Below are positions 31,767 to 40,226 of a DNA stretch of 40,226 bases, piece after piece. How positions within the stretch are numbered: the stretch's first letter is position 1; each line of letters starts with the position of its first letter. Source of the stretch: Nostoc sp. NOS(2021) (lineage in GTDB: Bacteria > Cyanobacteriota > Cyanobacteriia > Cyanobacteriales > Nostocaceae). Under the pieces are notes generated by a model, which worked only from the letters and a program-made list of their open reading frames with translations, did not search any database and had not been told where the DNA came from. The position numbers and the translations under genes were made by a program. The DNA lies in the NCBI RefSeq assembly GCF_017115025.1, contig NZ_JABXKM010000331.1, positions 1-40,226 of the forward strand. The letters run 5' to 3'.

Positions 31767-34487
31767 TTATGTTGAGGTATCCTGAATCAGGGGAATCTTA
31801 ATCACAAACTCAGCGCCTTGTCCTGGCTGCGAAAGACATTCTAAGGAACCGCCATGTCTTTCTGTAATGATCTGGTAGCTGATGGCAAGACCCATCCCCG
31901 TACCTTTGCCGATGGGCTTGGTGGTAAAGAAGGGGTCAAATAGTTGTTTATTAACATCTGCTGGTATTCCCAATCCGTTGTCGGCAATCCTAATTGTTAC
32001 CTGATTTGGCTCTTGTAGTTGAGTGCAAATGCGAATTGTCGGCATTGGGCATTGAGAATTGGGCATTGGGCATTGGGCATGGGGCATGGGGCATTGGTTA
32101 TTCCCCTTGTCTCCCTCATTTCCCTCATTTCCCTCATTTCCCTCATTTCCCTCATTTCCCTCATTTCCCTCATCCCCACTCCCCACTCTCTCTTCTAAAG
32201 CATCGATCGCATTTGACAAAATATTCATGAATACTTGGTTTAGCTGCCCAGCATAGCATTCAACCAGCGGTAGTTTGCCGTATTCTTTGATTATTTCAAT
32301 TGTCGGGCGCTGGTCATTACCCTTGAGGCGGCTTTGCAAAATCATCAGAGTGCTGCCGATTCCCTCATGGATATCAACAGCTTTCATTTCGGCTTCATCT
32401 AAGCGCGAAAACGTTCGCAGGGAAAGCACAATCTCTCGAATGCGGTCTGCCCCAACTTTCATTGAGTTGATTATTTGTGGCAAATCTGATTTCAAAAAAT
32501 CCAGTTCGATTAGTTCTGCAAAATCCTGAATTTCTAGCACAGGTTCAGGATAATGACTTTGGTAGAGTTGCAAAAGTGCAAGTAAATCTTGGGTGTATTC
32601 CTTGGCAGGGGTAAGGTTGCCATAGATAAAATTCACCGGGTTGTTGATTTCGTGTGCCACTCCTGCGACTAGTTGACCCAAGCTAGACATCTTTTCACTT
32701 TGAATTAAGTGAGTCTGGGTGTGTTGAAGTTCGCGGAGTGCTTCTTTGAGTTCTTGGGCTTGTTGTCGTAGTTGCGCTTCCGACTTTAGCAGGGCTTCCT
32801 TGGCTTGTTTACGTTCTGTGATGTCCCTAACAACAGCTACCTGACAGAAAGGCTCTCCTGTTTCAGCATGTTTAACCATAAACAGGCTGCAATCAGTAGG
32901 AATATCTATGCCCGTTTGAAAATGTCTATGGCGAAACTCCCCTTGCCAGAAACCATGTTGAGACATCAAAGGAATAATTTGCTCTATCAACTCTGCAAAA
33001 GCTTCTGGTGAATGAAAATCAACCAATAATTTAGTTTTGGCTACTTCCAGGCTACTAAGTCCCACCATCTTGAGTCCGGCAGGGTTCACATAGAGAATTT
33101 GCCCTTCGATTGAAGCCATGCCAATAAAGTCGCTACTGTTTTCAATCAACGCTACAAATTTTTGCTGTTCCTCTTCAGCTCGTTTGCGTTCTGTGATGTC
33201 TAACACCATTGAGGCAACGCCAATCACCTCGCCATTAGGAGCCACTAACGGGTTGTTATACCACTCACAGACCATCGTCCTACCATCTTTAGTGACGTTC
33301 TCGTTGACACTAAAACTTCCTCCACGTTGGGTTAACAGGGCGGTGATAATCTCATTTACCTGTTTTCTGACGTTTTCAGGTACTATGATCTCAAAAGGAT
33401 TCCCCAGCATTTCCTCTGTGGTGTATCCAAAGATTCTTTCTGCTGCCCGATTCCATGTCTGAATCTCAAACTTGGTATTCCATTCAATAATGGCTAAAGG
33501 TGTTTGTTCAACCAGCAACGTCAACCTTTGCTGTGAAGCCCTAAGTTCTGCCTCTGCTTGCTTGTATTCGGTAATGTCGCGATAATACCAAATCCTACCG
33601 TAATAGTCTCCTAAAGGTGATGTCTCACCACTAGCTCCTTGCTGTTTACGCACGGGTGCAGAATAGCGGTCAAAAATCTTTCCAGATTTCAGGAAAATTT
33701 CATCACGGCTGCTTTCCTCTGGATGCTGATAAAGATACTCCACCTTAGCCTGAAATTCGTCTGGATTTACTAGTTTGTCTAGTACCCATCCCAGGAGTTG
33801 GCGATCGTCCCGCGTTTGGAGTACTGCCGCAGGAATTTGCCATAACTTGGAGAATTTCTGATTAAATGATGTAACTGTAAGATTTTCATCAATAATCAGA
33901 ATTCCGTCGATGGAAGCTTCTTGTTGAGCTTGCAGTAAAGCATTAATCCGGTGTATATCTTCCTCTGCTTGCCGGTCTGGTTCTTCCAGGGTTTCCCGAA
34001 GTGCCTCGCTCTTTTGCATGAGTTCAGTAAGCTCAGTAACTCTGCCAGTCACACCCAGAACTTTCCCGGCTTCATTCTGTAAAATTATGTCTCGAATACT
34101 ACCCACCAGAAATTTATGACCAGTCTCATCCTCAAAGCAAGACTTTTTTGTAGAGATGAGATGGGTTATACCCTGAGCATCGGTAAAAAGATCCTGGTTC
34201 TCATTGGTAATATTTGCGGTGAAAATCAGTTCATCTTTTTGCCGCAACACATCAGCTTCTGCTTGAGGAAAAAAATCATCGTCTGACTTGCCAATTAATT
34301 CTTCTCGGCTATGACCGACAAAATCACAGTAGGTATCATTAAGTAATACCCAACGATGTTGACGGTCTTTGACAAAAATTGGGTCAGATATGCCATTGAT
34401 AATCTGATGCAGAAACGCCAGGGAGAAGTTTTGCTGCTCCGTGTTTTGTTTTTGCGCGGGGTTATCTAAGAATCTAGGATGGTTCAT
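31767..34487 (-). CDS. Multi-PAS sensor histidine kinase
   Basis: A soluble sensor kinase of about 906 residues that should autophosphorylate and pass phosphate to an unknown response regulator. It has four PAS domains in a row (openings HQIINGISDPIFVKDRQHRW; ASIDGILIIDENLTVTSFNQ; EQTPLAIIEWNTKFEIQTWN; IENSSDFIGMASIEGQILYV), each followed by a PAC-like DITERK segment. A coiled coil then leads to an H-box GVAHEINNPVNFI with His612, N-box FMNILSNAIDAL, DNGLGIP, DPFFTTKPIGKGTGMGL. A repeat-derived insertion (about residues 769-816) splits the N-box from the G1 box. ATG 34487 is preferred; the frame extends to TTG 34595 without recognisable domain. No regulator is adjacent. Confidence 0.93.
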   Translation of the reverse strand: MNHPRFLDNPAQKQNTEQQNFSLAFLHQIINGISDPIFVKDRQHRWVLLNDTYCDFVGHSREELIGKSDDDFFPQAEADVLRQKDELIFTANITNENQDLFTDAQGITHLISTKKSCFEDETGHKFLVGSIRDIILQNEAGKVLGVTGRVTELTELMQKSEALRETLEEPDRQAEEDIHRINALLQAQQEASIDGILIIDENLTVTSFNQKFSKLWQIPAAVLQTRDDRQLLGWVLDKLVNPDEFQAKVEYLYQHPEESSRDEIFLKSGKIFDRYSAPVRKQQGASGETSPLGDYYGRIWYYRDITEYKQAEAELRASQQRLTLLVEQTPLAIIEWNTKFEIQTWNRAAERIFGYTTEEMLGNPFEIIVPENVRKQVNEIITALLTQRGGSFSVNENVTKDGRTMVCEWYNNPLVAPNGEVIGVASMVLDITERKRAEEEQQKFVALIENSSDFIGMASIEGQILYVNPAGLKMVGLSSLEVAKTKLLVDFHSPEAFAELIEQIIPLMSQHGFWQGEFRHRHFQTGIDIPTDCSLFMVKHAETGEPFCQVAVVRDITERKQAKEALLKSEAQLRQQAQELKEALRELQHTQTHLIQSEKMSSLGQLVAGVAHEINNPVNFIYGNLTPAKEYTQDLLALLQLYQSHYPEPVLEIQDFAELIELDFLKSDLPQIINSMKVGADRIREIVLSLRTFSRLDEAEMKAVDIHEGIGSTLMILQSRLKGNDQRPTIEIIKEYGKLPLVECYAGQLNQVFMNILSNAIDALEERVGSGDEGNEGNEGNEGNEGNEGNEGDKGNNQCPMPHAQCPMPNSQCPMPTIRICTQLQEPNQVTIRIADNGLGIPADVNKQLFDPFFTTKPIGKGTGMGLAISYQIITERHGGSLECLSQPGQGAEFVIKIPLIQDTST
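32043..32174. repeat. Two short tandem arrays inside the histidine kinase gene
   Basis: A heptamer array (CATTGGG and variants, 32043-32098) and seven copies of the nonamer TCCCTCATT (32112-32174). On the coding strand the latter give a run of Glu-Gly-Asn units and the former Cys-Pro-Met-Pro units. Confidence 0.92.
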
Positions 34488-34846
34488 ACCCGAATTTATC
34501 TCTAAAATTGAACTAAACAAAAGCCGTTTAGCTCCGTGTGTGTCAGCATGAGTAGTATTTATTATTCCCAGACTAAATATGGATGCAACAATCAAACCAA
34601 TCTCTAAGTTTTAGTGTTTCCAGGGGACTGGGGATTAGGAAGATTTTGTTCTCTACGGGAACAAAGACGCACTAGCGATGCCTGCGGCGGGCTACGCCAA
34701 CGCATTCATCAACTGTGGCGCGGCTTTTTTGATTAGCATGATTGATACAAATACTTAAAAGCCTTGCTTGCTCGTAAAAAAACGGAGTTAGACTAGAACT
34801 CCAGGAAAAATGTTGAAAGCAAGGTTGAATAACCTTTTAGACAAAA
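34488..34846. other. Intergenic region between divergent genes
   Basis: No gene is seen. It contains the palindromic 30-mer at 34675-34704 (GCGATGCCTGCGGCGGGCTA then CGCCAACGCA), a near copy of 29431-29460, and a small stem AAGGTT/AACCTT at about 34822-34837 in the leader of the AAA-like gene. Promoters for both divergent genes must lie here but were not resolved. Confidence 0.5.
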
Positions 34847-36205
34847 ATGAGATACCAGGTAGGGGGTAGTCTTCGCAGTGACGATCCCACATATGTTATC
34901 CGTCAGGCAGACGAAAAACTTTATACAAGCCTAAAAGCTGGTGATTTTTGTTACGTCTTCAATTCTCGCCAGGTGGGCAAATCATCGCTACTACAGCGCA
35001 CAAGTTATCGTCTCAGACAAGAAGGCTATAGTTGTGTTTACTTGGATGTAACCACATTGGGTAGTGAGGATACTACACAGGAAGAATGGTACAAAGGTGT
35101 TATTATCAGCTTGTTCTACGGCTTAAATCTGGTGGGAAAAGTCCAATTTAAGCAATGGTGGGAGATGCAAGCAGGTCTTTCCTCAGTGCAAAAACTACAC
35201 CAGTTCGTAGAAGAAGTGTTGCTGCCAAATGTTCAAAGCGAATCTCTGCCAGATGCCAAAGCTGAACGTATTTTCATTTTCATTGATGAGATTGATAGTT
35301 TGTTAAGTTTGAATTTTCCTGTCAATGACTTTTTCGCCTGGATTCGTCATTGCTATAATCAGCAGGCACACGACCCGAATTTTCAACGCTTGGGATTTAC
35401 ACTATTTGGGGTAGCCACTCCATCTGACCTAATTTCTGACAAACGTCGCACACCTTTTAACATTGGTACAGCGATAGATTTACACGGCTTTCAACCCCAT
35501 GAAGCCATGCCATTGCTAAAGGGATTAGAGGAAGTTATAACTCAACCTGAAGCAGTACTTGAAGAGATTATTTACTGGACAGGGGGACAACCATTTCTTA
35601 CCCAAAAACTCTGTCAGCTAATTGTCCACACAGCTTTAAAAACATCTAATCGAAAAATTGATTTACCGCCAGGAACGGAAGCATCTTGGGTAGAACAATT
35701 TGTGCGATCGCAGATTATTCAACACTGGGAAACCAAGGACGATCCCGAACACTTCCGCACAATTCGCGATCGCCTACTTTTTAACGAACACCGAGCAGGA
35801 AGATTACTAGGGCTTTACCAACGAGTGTTGCAAGCAGAGGAAGCAGGGGAGCAGGGGAGCAGGGGAGAAGAGTTTTCCCCAGACCTCTGCCCCAGACCTC
35901 TGCCTCTTCACTCTGTACCGACCGATGATAGTCAAGACCAGACAGAACTGTTGTTATCTGGTTTAGTCGAGAAACACAACGGCTATCTCAAAATTAAAAA
36001 TCCCATCTATCGGAATGTTTTCAATGCTAAATGGGCGATCAAGCAGTTAGACAATCTCCGCCCTTACTCGCAAACATTCAATTCTTGGGTAGCCTCTTCC
36101 TTTAAAGATGAATCTCGTCTTTTGCAAGGACAGGCTCTAAAAGATACTCAAAATTGGGTGCAGGGCAAAAGTCTGAGTGATTTGGGTCTTGTTGACAATG
36201 ATTGA
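34847..36205 (+). CDS. AAA-like ATPase domain protein, C-terminally truncated
   Basis: A STAND-like P-loop ATPase of the type that in cyanobacteria is normally the head of long WD40 or other sensor proteins. The N-terminal signature [20 protein letters not shown] is typical. It has a compact Walker [10 protein letters not shown] with Lys45, a Walker [13 protein letters not shown] with Asp147 and Glu148, and the [13 protein letters not shown] helix. The conserved end of the ATPase region ([32 protein letters not shown]) is present, but the protein then stops after LGLVDND, without the usual linker, transmembrane helix and repeats. Residues about 332-355 are encoded by short tandem repeats. No Shine-Dalgarno sequence is seen. 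Confidence 0.85.
   Translation: MRYQVGGSLRSDDPTYVIRQADEKLYTSLKAGDFCYVFNSRQVGKSSLLQRTSYRLRQEGYSCVYLDVTTLGSEDTTQEEWYKGVIISLFYGLNLVGKVQFKQWWEMQAGLSSVQKLHQFVEEVLLPNVQSESLPDAKAERIFIFIDEIDSLLSLNFPVNDFFAWIRHCYNQQAHDPNFQRLGFTLFGVATPSDLISDKRRTPFNIGTAIDLHGFQPHEAMPLLKGLEEVITQPEAVLEEIIYWTGGQPFLTQKLCQLIVHTALKTSNRKIDLPPGTEASWVEQFVRSQIIQHWETKDDPEHFRTIRDRLLFNEHRAGRLLGLYQRVLQAEEAGEQGSRGEEFSPDLCPRPLPLHSVPTDDSQDQTELLLSGLVEKHNGYLKIKNPIYRNVFNAKWAIKQLDNLRPYSQTFNSWVASSFKDESRLLQGQALKDTQNWVQGKSLSDLGLVDND
35842..35904. repeat. Short tandem repeats inside the AAA-like gene
   Basis: AGCAGGGG three times (35842-35865), then AGACCTCTGCCCC once and nearly again (35881-35904). Read in frame as a Gly/Glu/Pro-rich loop. Confidence 0.85.
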
Positions 36206-36328
36206 CCTAGATTGACCTATCTTTTTCTACCATAATTCGGTCAAACCTTTATACCATCTGCAATGTGGGCTGCATGTCGCCCCCTCAGAGAAATATCGTA
36301 CTTTTAAATTTACTTAGTTGTGAGTTTT

Positions 36329-38683
36329 TTATAAGATAGAAGACTTATTTTCTGTTGCTTCAATAAACGCCTCAAACTGACCATTAGGCGTCCATTGAAT
36401 AGCTCCATCTCGTCCTGTAAAAAATAGTTTGGTTTGGCTTTGATTCAGCTCAGATAAAGTTTTTGGATCAAAATTGGCAGAAGAAGCGATCGCCACTTGT
36501 GGTTGCAGAGCAATAACTAAATCTTTCAAAGACTGAGGGGCACACCACAGCACTTGTGGGCGAGGCAAACTTCCATTTTTCACTAGTTGCTGCACCTCTT
36601 TAGACTTGACATTACCTACTAATAACCAATTCTGATCTAGAATTTGCAATTGTAAAATGGGTAATTGGTCATTGATTAATTGCGCCACTACTGAACCAGT
36701 CTTCACCTTTTGACCAACTACCAAAGGTTGGTAGATCCCTTGATGCTTTTGTAATTCTTGTTGAATTGCCTGAATTGTAATGGAATTTTCTGTTTTGGGT
36801 GAATATTCATAAAAATTTTTGATTGGTAAACGTTGCATTAATTCCAACCAAGCATTACTATCATTGCCTTGGAAATCAGTTGCGATCGCCCAATTGATTT
36901 GATTTACACCCTGCTGTTGCAAAAATGGTAAGATTGTGAAACGTCCTGTACCTTCATCGCCACTATTAATTACAGTTACTGTACCTCTATCTTGAACAAT
37001 TACAATTGGTTCAGTACCAGATTCTAATACCGTTATCCTAAACAATGTATTTGTAGAATGCCAAAGGGGGATGAATACTAAACCAATCACAATCACATTC
37101 GCAAACCACCACCGCCTCTGCCACCAAGGTACTAACCAAACCAGTATAATCAGTAGATAAATCGCCAGAAGCTGCCAACTAGATATGCTGCCTACAGCAA
37201 CGGAATTTCCGGGCAACTTGCTAAAAAAATCCACTAGTTTAATTAGCCAATCAGTAGGGTAATGCAACACCCCAGCCAGAAAACTTCCTGCCTGAGTCCA
37301 AATTAATGCTGCGATTGCACTGATGATTCCACCTATACTAATGATCGAAATTAATGGAGTACTAAGCACATTCAGCAATAAACTATAAGATGGTACAACC
37401 CCAAATACAAAAAGTTGCACAGGTAAAGTCCAAATAGTAGCGGCTAGAGGAACAGCAATCAAAGCAGCGATCGCAGGTGGTAGCCATGCTAGGCGGTTGA
37501 CTAATGCGGGTACTGTTACGATTAATCCCAGTGTTGCTAAAAAACTCAATTGAAAGCCTAAATCCCAAATCCATAGAGGATTAAACACTAATAACAGAGT
37601 TGCTGCTAATAGTAATGATCCAAACTGTTTTACCTTCCTTTTTAATAGCAAACCAACTAATGCCGCAAAACCCATAATTACGGCTCTGAGAACCGCAGGT
37701 TGAAAACCTGTTAAACTCAGAAAAATCATTAAAGCCAAAAAGCCAAGGGTAAATTGAGTTGCTTTTTTTGCCCGCTTCGTTAACTGTAATATCACACCCA
37801 AAATCAAGGAAGTTTGGAACCCAGAAGCTGCTAAAGCATGAGCTAATCCTGCTTGTACAAATAAGTCGCGGATATCGTAGGGTAAATCAACAGCTTTGCT
37901 GCCTAAAACCATTGCACTGACAAGAGGCCCTTCAGGGATACCCAACCAACGAACTTGCGATCGGACAATTCGCTCCCGAATTTGCCACCATCCCCATTTA
38001 CGTTCCTGATCCAAAACATTTATTTGTCGCCCAACTAGACCGGCAAACGTTCCTTCTTGCTTGAGAAACTTTTGAAAGTCGAAACCACCAGGATTGGAAG
38101 CCGTCTTTGGTTTGTACAAAACCCCAGTCACAGCAATTTGTTGACTAGGGTATAACCCAGTAGCTTGAAGTATGGGCACTGTGACATACAATTTGCCTGT
38201 CACCCCCTTTGGAACACCTGCTGAACCTTTTTCATTTTTGACCTCATCTAGCTGAGTCGCTTCCAGCCAAAATTGTCCCCGCTGACTGCGAGTCAAGCGG
38301 GGATTACTCGCCACTTCGCCGCGAACAATCACAAGTTGTTCTTGATTACTGCTATTTCCAGGCGGGACGAACTGACTAATATCTTTTGCGCCTGGTTGCG
38401 GCACTCGCCATTGAAAATATAGAGTTGCCAATAATCCCACCAACCCAGCAGCTAGCCATATTCGCGGATGGGGAGTAGTTTGCCAAATGTTAGGCACTGC
38501 CTTATTTTTGCTTCCAGCATTTTCTGGTTTCTGAGCAAGTTGCCGTGAAGTGGTGCGTCTTCTAAACAGAATTGCTCCCACTATCCCCAGAACCAAAACC
38601 CACACACCACCCCAAGGAACTGCTGTAAACAGCAACCCGAAAATGTAGCCAAGACAAATAATTACACCACTGGTTTGAATCAT
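36329..38683 (-). CDS. comEC: ComEC/Rec2 DNA-uptake channel protein
   Basis: The inner-membrane channel that takes up transforming single-stranded DNA. About 784 residues. N-terminal helices are followed by a soluble OB-like domain (QLVIVRGEVASNPRLTRSQR; LYPSQQIAVTGVLYKP), then the multi-helix competence domain (HALAASGFQTSLILGVILQL; LTGFQPAVLRAVIMGFAALV). A C-terminal metallo-beta-lactamase-like domain follows (IVIVQDRGTVTVINSGDEGT onwards). The HxHxDH metal motif expected there is absent (ATDFQGNDSNAW), so nuclease activity of this domain looks lost. ATG 38683 starts the family-like MIQTSGVIICLGYIFG; the frame extends to TTG 38710. No other competence gene is adjacent. Confidence 0.93.
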   Translation of the reverse strand: MIQTSGVIICLGYIFGLLFTAVPWGGVWVLVLGIVGAILFRRRTTSRQLAQKPENAGSKNKAVPNIWQTTPHPRIWLAAGLVGLLATLYFQWRVPQPGAKDISQFVPPGNSSNQEQLVIVRGEVASNPRLTRSQRGQFWLEATQLDEVKNEKGSAGVPKGVTGKLYVTVPILQATGLYPSQQIAVTGVLYKPKTASNPGGFDFQKFLKQEGTFAGLVGRQINVLDQERKWGWWQIRERIVRSQVRWLGIPEGPLVSAMVLGSKAVDLPYDIRDLFVQAGLAHALAASGFQTSLILGVILQLTKRAKKATQFTLGFLALMIFLSLTGFQPAVLRAVIMGFAALVGLLLKRKVKQFGSLLLAATLLLVFNPLWIWDLGFQLSFLATLGLIVTVPALVNRLAWLPPAIAALIAVPLAATIWTLPVQLFVFGVVPSYSLLLNVLSTPLISIISIGGIISAIAALIWTQAGSFLAGVLHYPTDWLIKLVDFFSKLPGNSVAVGSISSWQLLAIYLLIILVWLVPWWQRRWWFANVIVIGLVFIPLWHSTNTLFRITVLESGTEPIVIVQDRGTVTVINSGDEGTGRFTILPFLQQQGVNQINWAIATDFQGNDSNAWLELMQRLPIKNFYEYSPKTENSITIQAIQQELQKHQGIYQPLVVGQKVKTGSVVAQLINDQLPILQLQILDQNWLLVGNVKSKEVQQLVKNGSLPRPQVLWCAPQSLKDLVIALQPQVAIASSANFDPKTLSELNQSQTKLFFTGRDGAIQWTPNGQFEAFIEATENKSSIL

Positions 38684-38916
38684 AAGATTTTTTATAAAAG
38701 CAACTGACAACCCGAATTTGCAGCTAACTTAAAAATAGCTAGGGCAGCAATAGAGAAAACTCGGCGTTACTGAATTTGGCTATGAAATTCAAAAATCAAA
38801 TATTCCAAACTCTTATTATCTGCGCCTGGAGCGCCTCTGCGTGAGCTTTTCATCTTTTTAATTAGCAACGCCGAAAAATTTGTATGCTTGTGGTGAAGTA
38901 TAGTCCATAAACAAAG

Positions 38917-38944
38917 CCCGCACAGGCGGGCCTTATTCTTGTAG
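38917..38944 (-). terminator. Rho-independent terminator
   Basis: GCCCGC (38926-38931) pairs with GCGGGC (38936-38941) with a 4-base loop and outer A-T pairs. On the minus strand it is followed by TTTGTTTA. It lies about 250 bp past glyQ in its direction of transcription. Confidence 0.6.
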
Positions 38945-39087
38945 CCTTAATGACCTTTAGCCATAGCCACATCATAAAGATATACAAGATATACCTAGCT
39001 TAAACGCCAGCGCCGCATGGAGAAACAGAACACAAAGTGCTACGCTGACCAAATATGCAATTGTTCTTAGCGGACTTAAGTAGAGCA

Positions 39088-39179
39088 TTTCATTAATTCG
39101 TAGCGAATTAAATTTGACAATACTCTGCGTACGCTTGCGTTTAAAAACGCTACAATTTTACGTAAAGCGGTACTTAGTT
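39088..39179. repeat. Dispersed repeat, copy B
   Basis: ATTTCATTAATTCGTAGCGA at the left and TTTTACGTAAAGCGGTACT at the right match the borders of copy A at 22818-22942; the centre differs and is shorter. Confidence 0.6.
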
Positions 39180-39195
39180 CGTGTAGCCGCACCTT

Positions 39196-40095
39196 TTAGG
39201 ATGTTGGGCTTCCTGCTGAACTCACAGTATCTTTGAGCAAGGGAAAACCCAACTTCTCCCTTTGCTCAACATATAAATGAGCTACCTTCCTAGCCAAATG
39301 CCGAATCCTGGCAATATAGCGAGTTCTCTCCGTCACCGAAATCACACCTCTCGCATCCAGCAGATTGAACGTGTGCGAACACTTCATTACATAATCTAAG
39401 CTAGGCAAGACCAATCCTCGTTCTGTCAATTGGGTAGCTTCCTGCTCATACAAATTAAATAGTGTCAGCAGCATTTCAGGATTCGACGCTTCAAAGTTAT
39501 AGATACACTGCTCAATCTCACTTTGCAGGAAAACATCTCCATAAGTAATGTTGTCTGTCCACTGGATCTTTGTAAATGCTTCTACTTGCTGGAGATACAT
39601 TGTCAGCCGCTCTAACCCGTATGTAATCTCAATCGACACAGGGCGGCAATCAATTCCTCCACACTGTTGGAAGTAGGTAAATTGAGTAACTTCCATCCCA
39701 TCTAACCATACTTCCCACCCAGTGCCCCAAGCTCCCACCGTCGCATCTTCCCAGTTATCCTCTACAAACCGAATATCGTGGTCTTCAGGACAAATACCTA
39801 AAACCCTTAAGGAATCAAGATAAATCTCCTGGATATTATCTGGCGACGGTTTGATTAGGACTTGATACTGATAATAGTGTTGGAAGCGGTTGGGGTTTTC
39901 GCCGTACCGTCCATCCGTTGGGCGACGACACGGTTCAACGTAGGCAACAGCCCACGGTTCCGGTCCCAATGCTCTTAAAAATGTCTGGGGATTCTTAGTA
40001 CCTGCCCCCTTCTCAATATCGTAGGGCTGGGCAATCAAGCAACCGCGATCGCCCCAAAAGTCATGCAATAAACCTATTACCGACTGAAAATTCAC
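39196..40095 (-). CDS. glyQ: Glycyl-tRNA synthetase alpha subunit
   Basis: The catalytic subunit of the bacterial alpha2-beta2 class II glycyl-tRNA synthetase, charging tRNA-Gly with glycine. The 299 residues are a normal length and the sequence is highly typical: [20 protein letters not shown], the [20 protein letters not shown] motif, [40 protein letters not shown] and the class [15 protein letters not shown]. The GTG start at 40095 follows AAGGGTGAAGC. The beta subunit (glyS) is not next to it in this window, as is common in cyanobacteria. A terminator lies downstream at 38917. Confidence 0.97.
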   Translation of the reverse strand: MNFQSVIGLLHDFWGDRGCLIAQPYDIEKGAGTKNPQTFLRALGPEPWAVAYVEPCRRPTDGRYGENPNRFQHYYQYQVLIKPSPDNIQEIYLDSLRVLGICPEDHDIRFVEDNWEDATVGAWGTGWEVWLDGMEVTQFTYFQQCGGIDCRPVSIEITYGLERLTMYLQQVEAFTKIQWTDNITYGDVFLQSEIEQCIYNFEASNPEMLLTLFNLYEQEATQLTERGLVLPSLDYVMKCSHTFNLLDARGVISVTERTRYIARIRHLARKVAHLYVEQREKLGFPLLKDTVSSAGSPTS

Positions 40096-40208
40096 GCTTC
40101 ACCCTTCCTTACTCAACACAGTGCATAAACCATTGTTGCCTACAACCCGGCACTGTGGGCAGTTTCAGAGTACTCAAAAGCAGTCCCAAATATTTTTTGG
40201 AAAAATAG

Positions 40209-40226
40209 TTGACAAGATAAAGGAGG
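40209..40226 (+). promoter_or_regulatory. Possible ribosome binding site of a gene beyond the window
   Basis: AAGGAGG at 40220-40226 ends the window, with a TTGACA at 40209-40214 that is too close to act as its -35 element. A plus-strand start codon is expected just outside. Confidence 0.4.

Larger units (their letters stand above)
38684..39195. other. Intergenic region with repeat and terminator
   Basis: About 510 bp without an intact gene. It holds the glyQ-side terminator at 38917-38944 and a dispersed repeat at 39088-39179. A tiny minus-strand frame ends in DVAMAKGH and TAA just before that terminator (about 38948-38995); it may be the tail of a lost small gene, but is too short to judge. 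Confidence 0.5.

Noticed and set aside
31994..32256. Plus-strand frames rich in Phe-Pro-Ser or Pro-His-Phe repeats
   Set aside because: They are the antisense of the repeat insertion in the histidine kinase gene.
1..40226. tRNA or rRNA genes
   Set aside because: None of the intergenic stretches showed a recognisable tRNA cloverleaf or rRNA segment by eye; a covariance-model search would be decisive.

Overview
The window looks like chromosome from a filamentous, probably nitrogen-fixing cyanobacterium of the Nostoc group. The signs are frequent GCGATCGC (HIP1-type) octamers, abundant 7-9 bp short tandem repeats, many small inverted-repeat intergenic elements, and typical gene families: a Mo-nitrogenase C-terminal-domain protein, a DUF1003 protein, an AAA-like protein of the kind usually fused to WD40 repeats, and multi-PAS histidine kinases. 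This assignment is inferred from gene content, not from a database search.

Layout. (1) 1-12 kb is a biosynthetic region. It has two nonribosomal peptide synthetase genes (C-A-PCP, and docking-C-A-[N-methyltransferase]-PCP), a bacterial-type sucrose-phosphate synthase between them, a divergent membrane-anchored alpha/beta hydrolase, and a 63-bp tandem repeat array. No thioesterase, reductase or epimerisation domain is visible. (2) 12-15 kb holds a translationally coupled two-gene minus-strand operon: a ketosynthase III-like enzyme fused to a heme-oxygenase-like diiron oxidase domain, followed by a 319-residue protein of unknown function. This is the strongest candidate for an undescribed enzyme system here. 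A short coding remnant sits just upstream. (3) 15-23 kb carries an aldo/keto reductase, a hypothetical protein, a secreted or membrane-anchored phosphodiesterase of the alkaline phosphatase superfamily, a small conserved protein, a DUF1003 membrane protein and mutL. (4) 23-27 kb has small orphan genes, then a run of stress-type genes on the minus strand: CsbD-like, glycine-rich protein with a ChaB-like tail, Dps, and a small secreted protein. (5) 27-31.8 kb has a GCS2-type glutamate-cysteine ligase-like gene, a methyltransferase remnant, a TerB/Mo-nitrogenase-C protein, a four-helix-bundle (S23-type) gene broken by an amber codon, and obgE. (6) 31.8-40 kb has a four-PAS histidine kinase, a truncated AAA-like ATPase, comEC and glyQ.

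The intergenic DNA is unusually rich in structure. There are at least six inverted-repeat elements, three of them related copies of one MITE-like family. Heptamer arrays bracket the four-helix-bundle gene and directly abut the obgE start codon. Short tandem repeats have been absorbed in frame into MutL, the histidine kinase and the AAA protein. Several degraded gene ends (near 14.96, 16.46, 27.12 and 29.11 kb) show ongoing decay and rearrangement.

All coordinates, motif positions and specificity codes were read and aligned by hand. Family names come from recognising sequence motifs.
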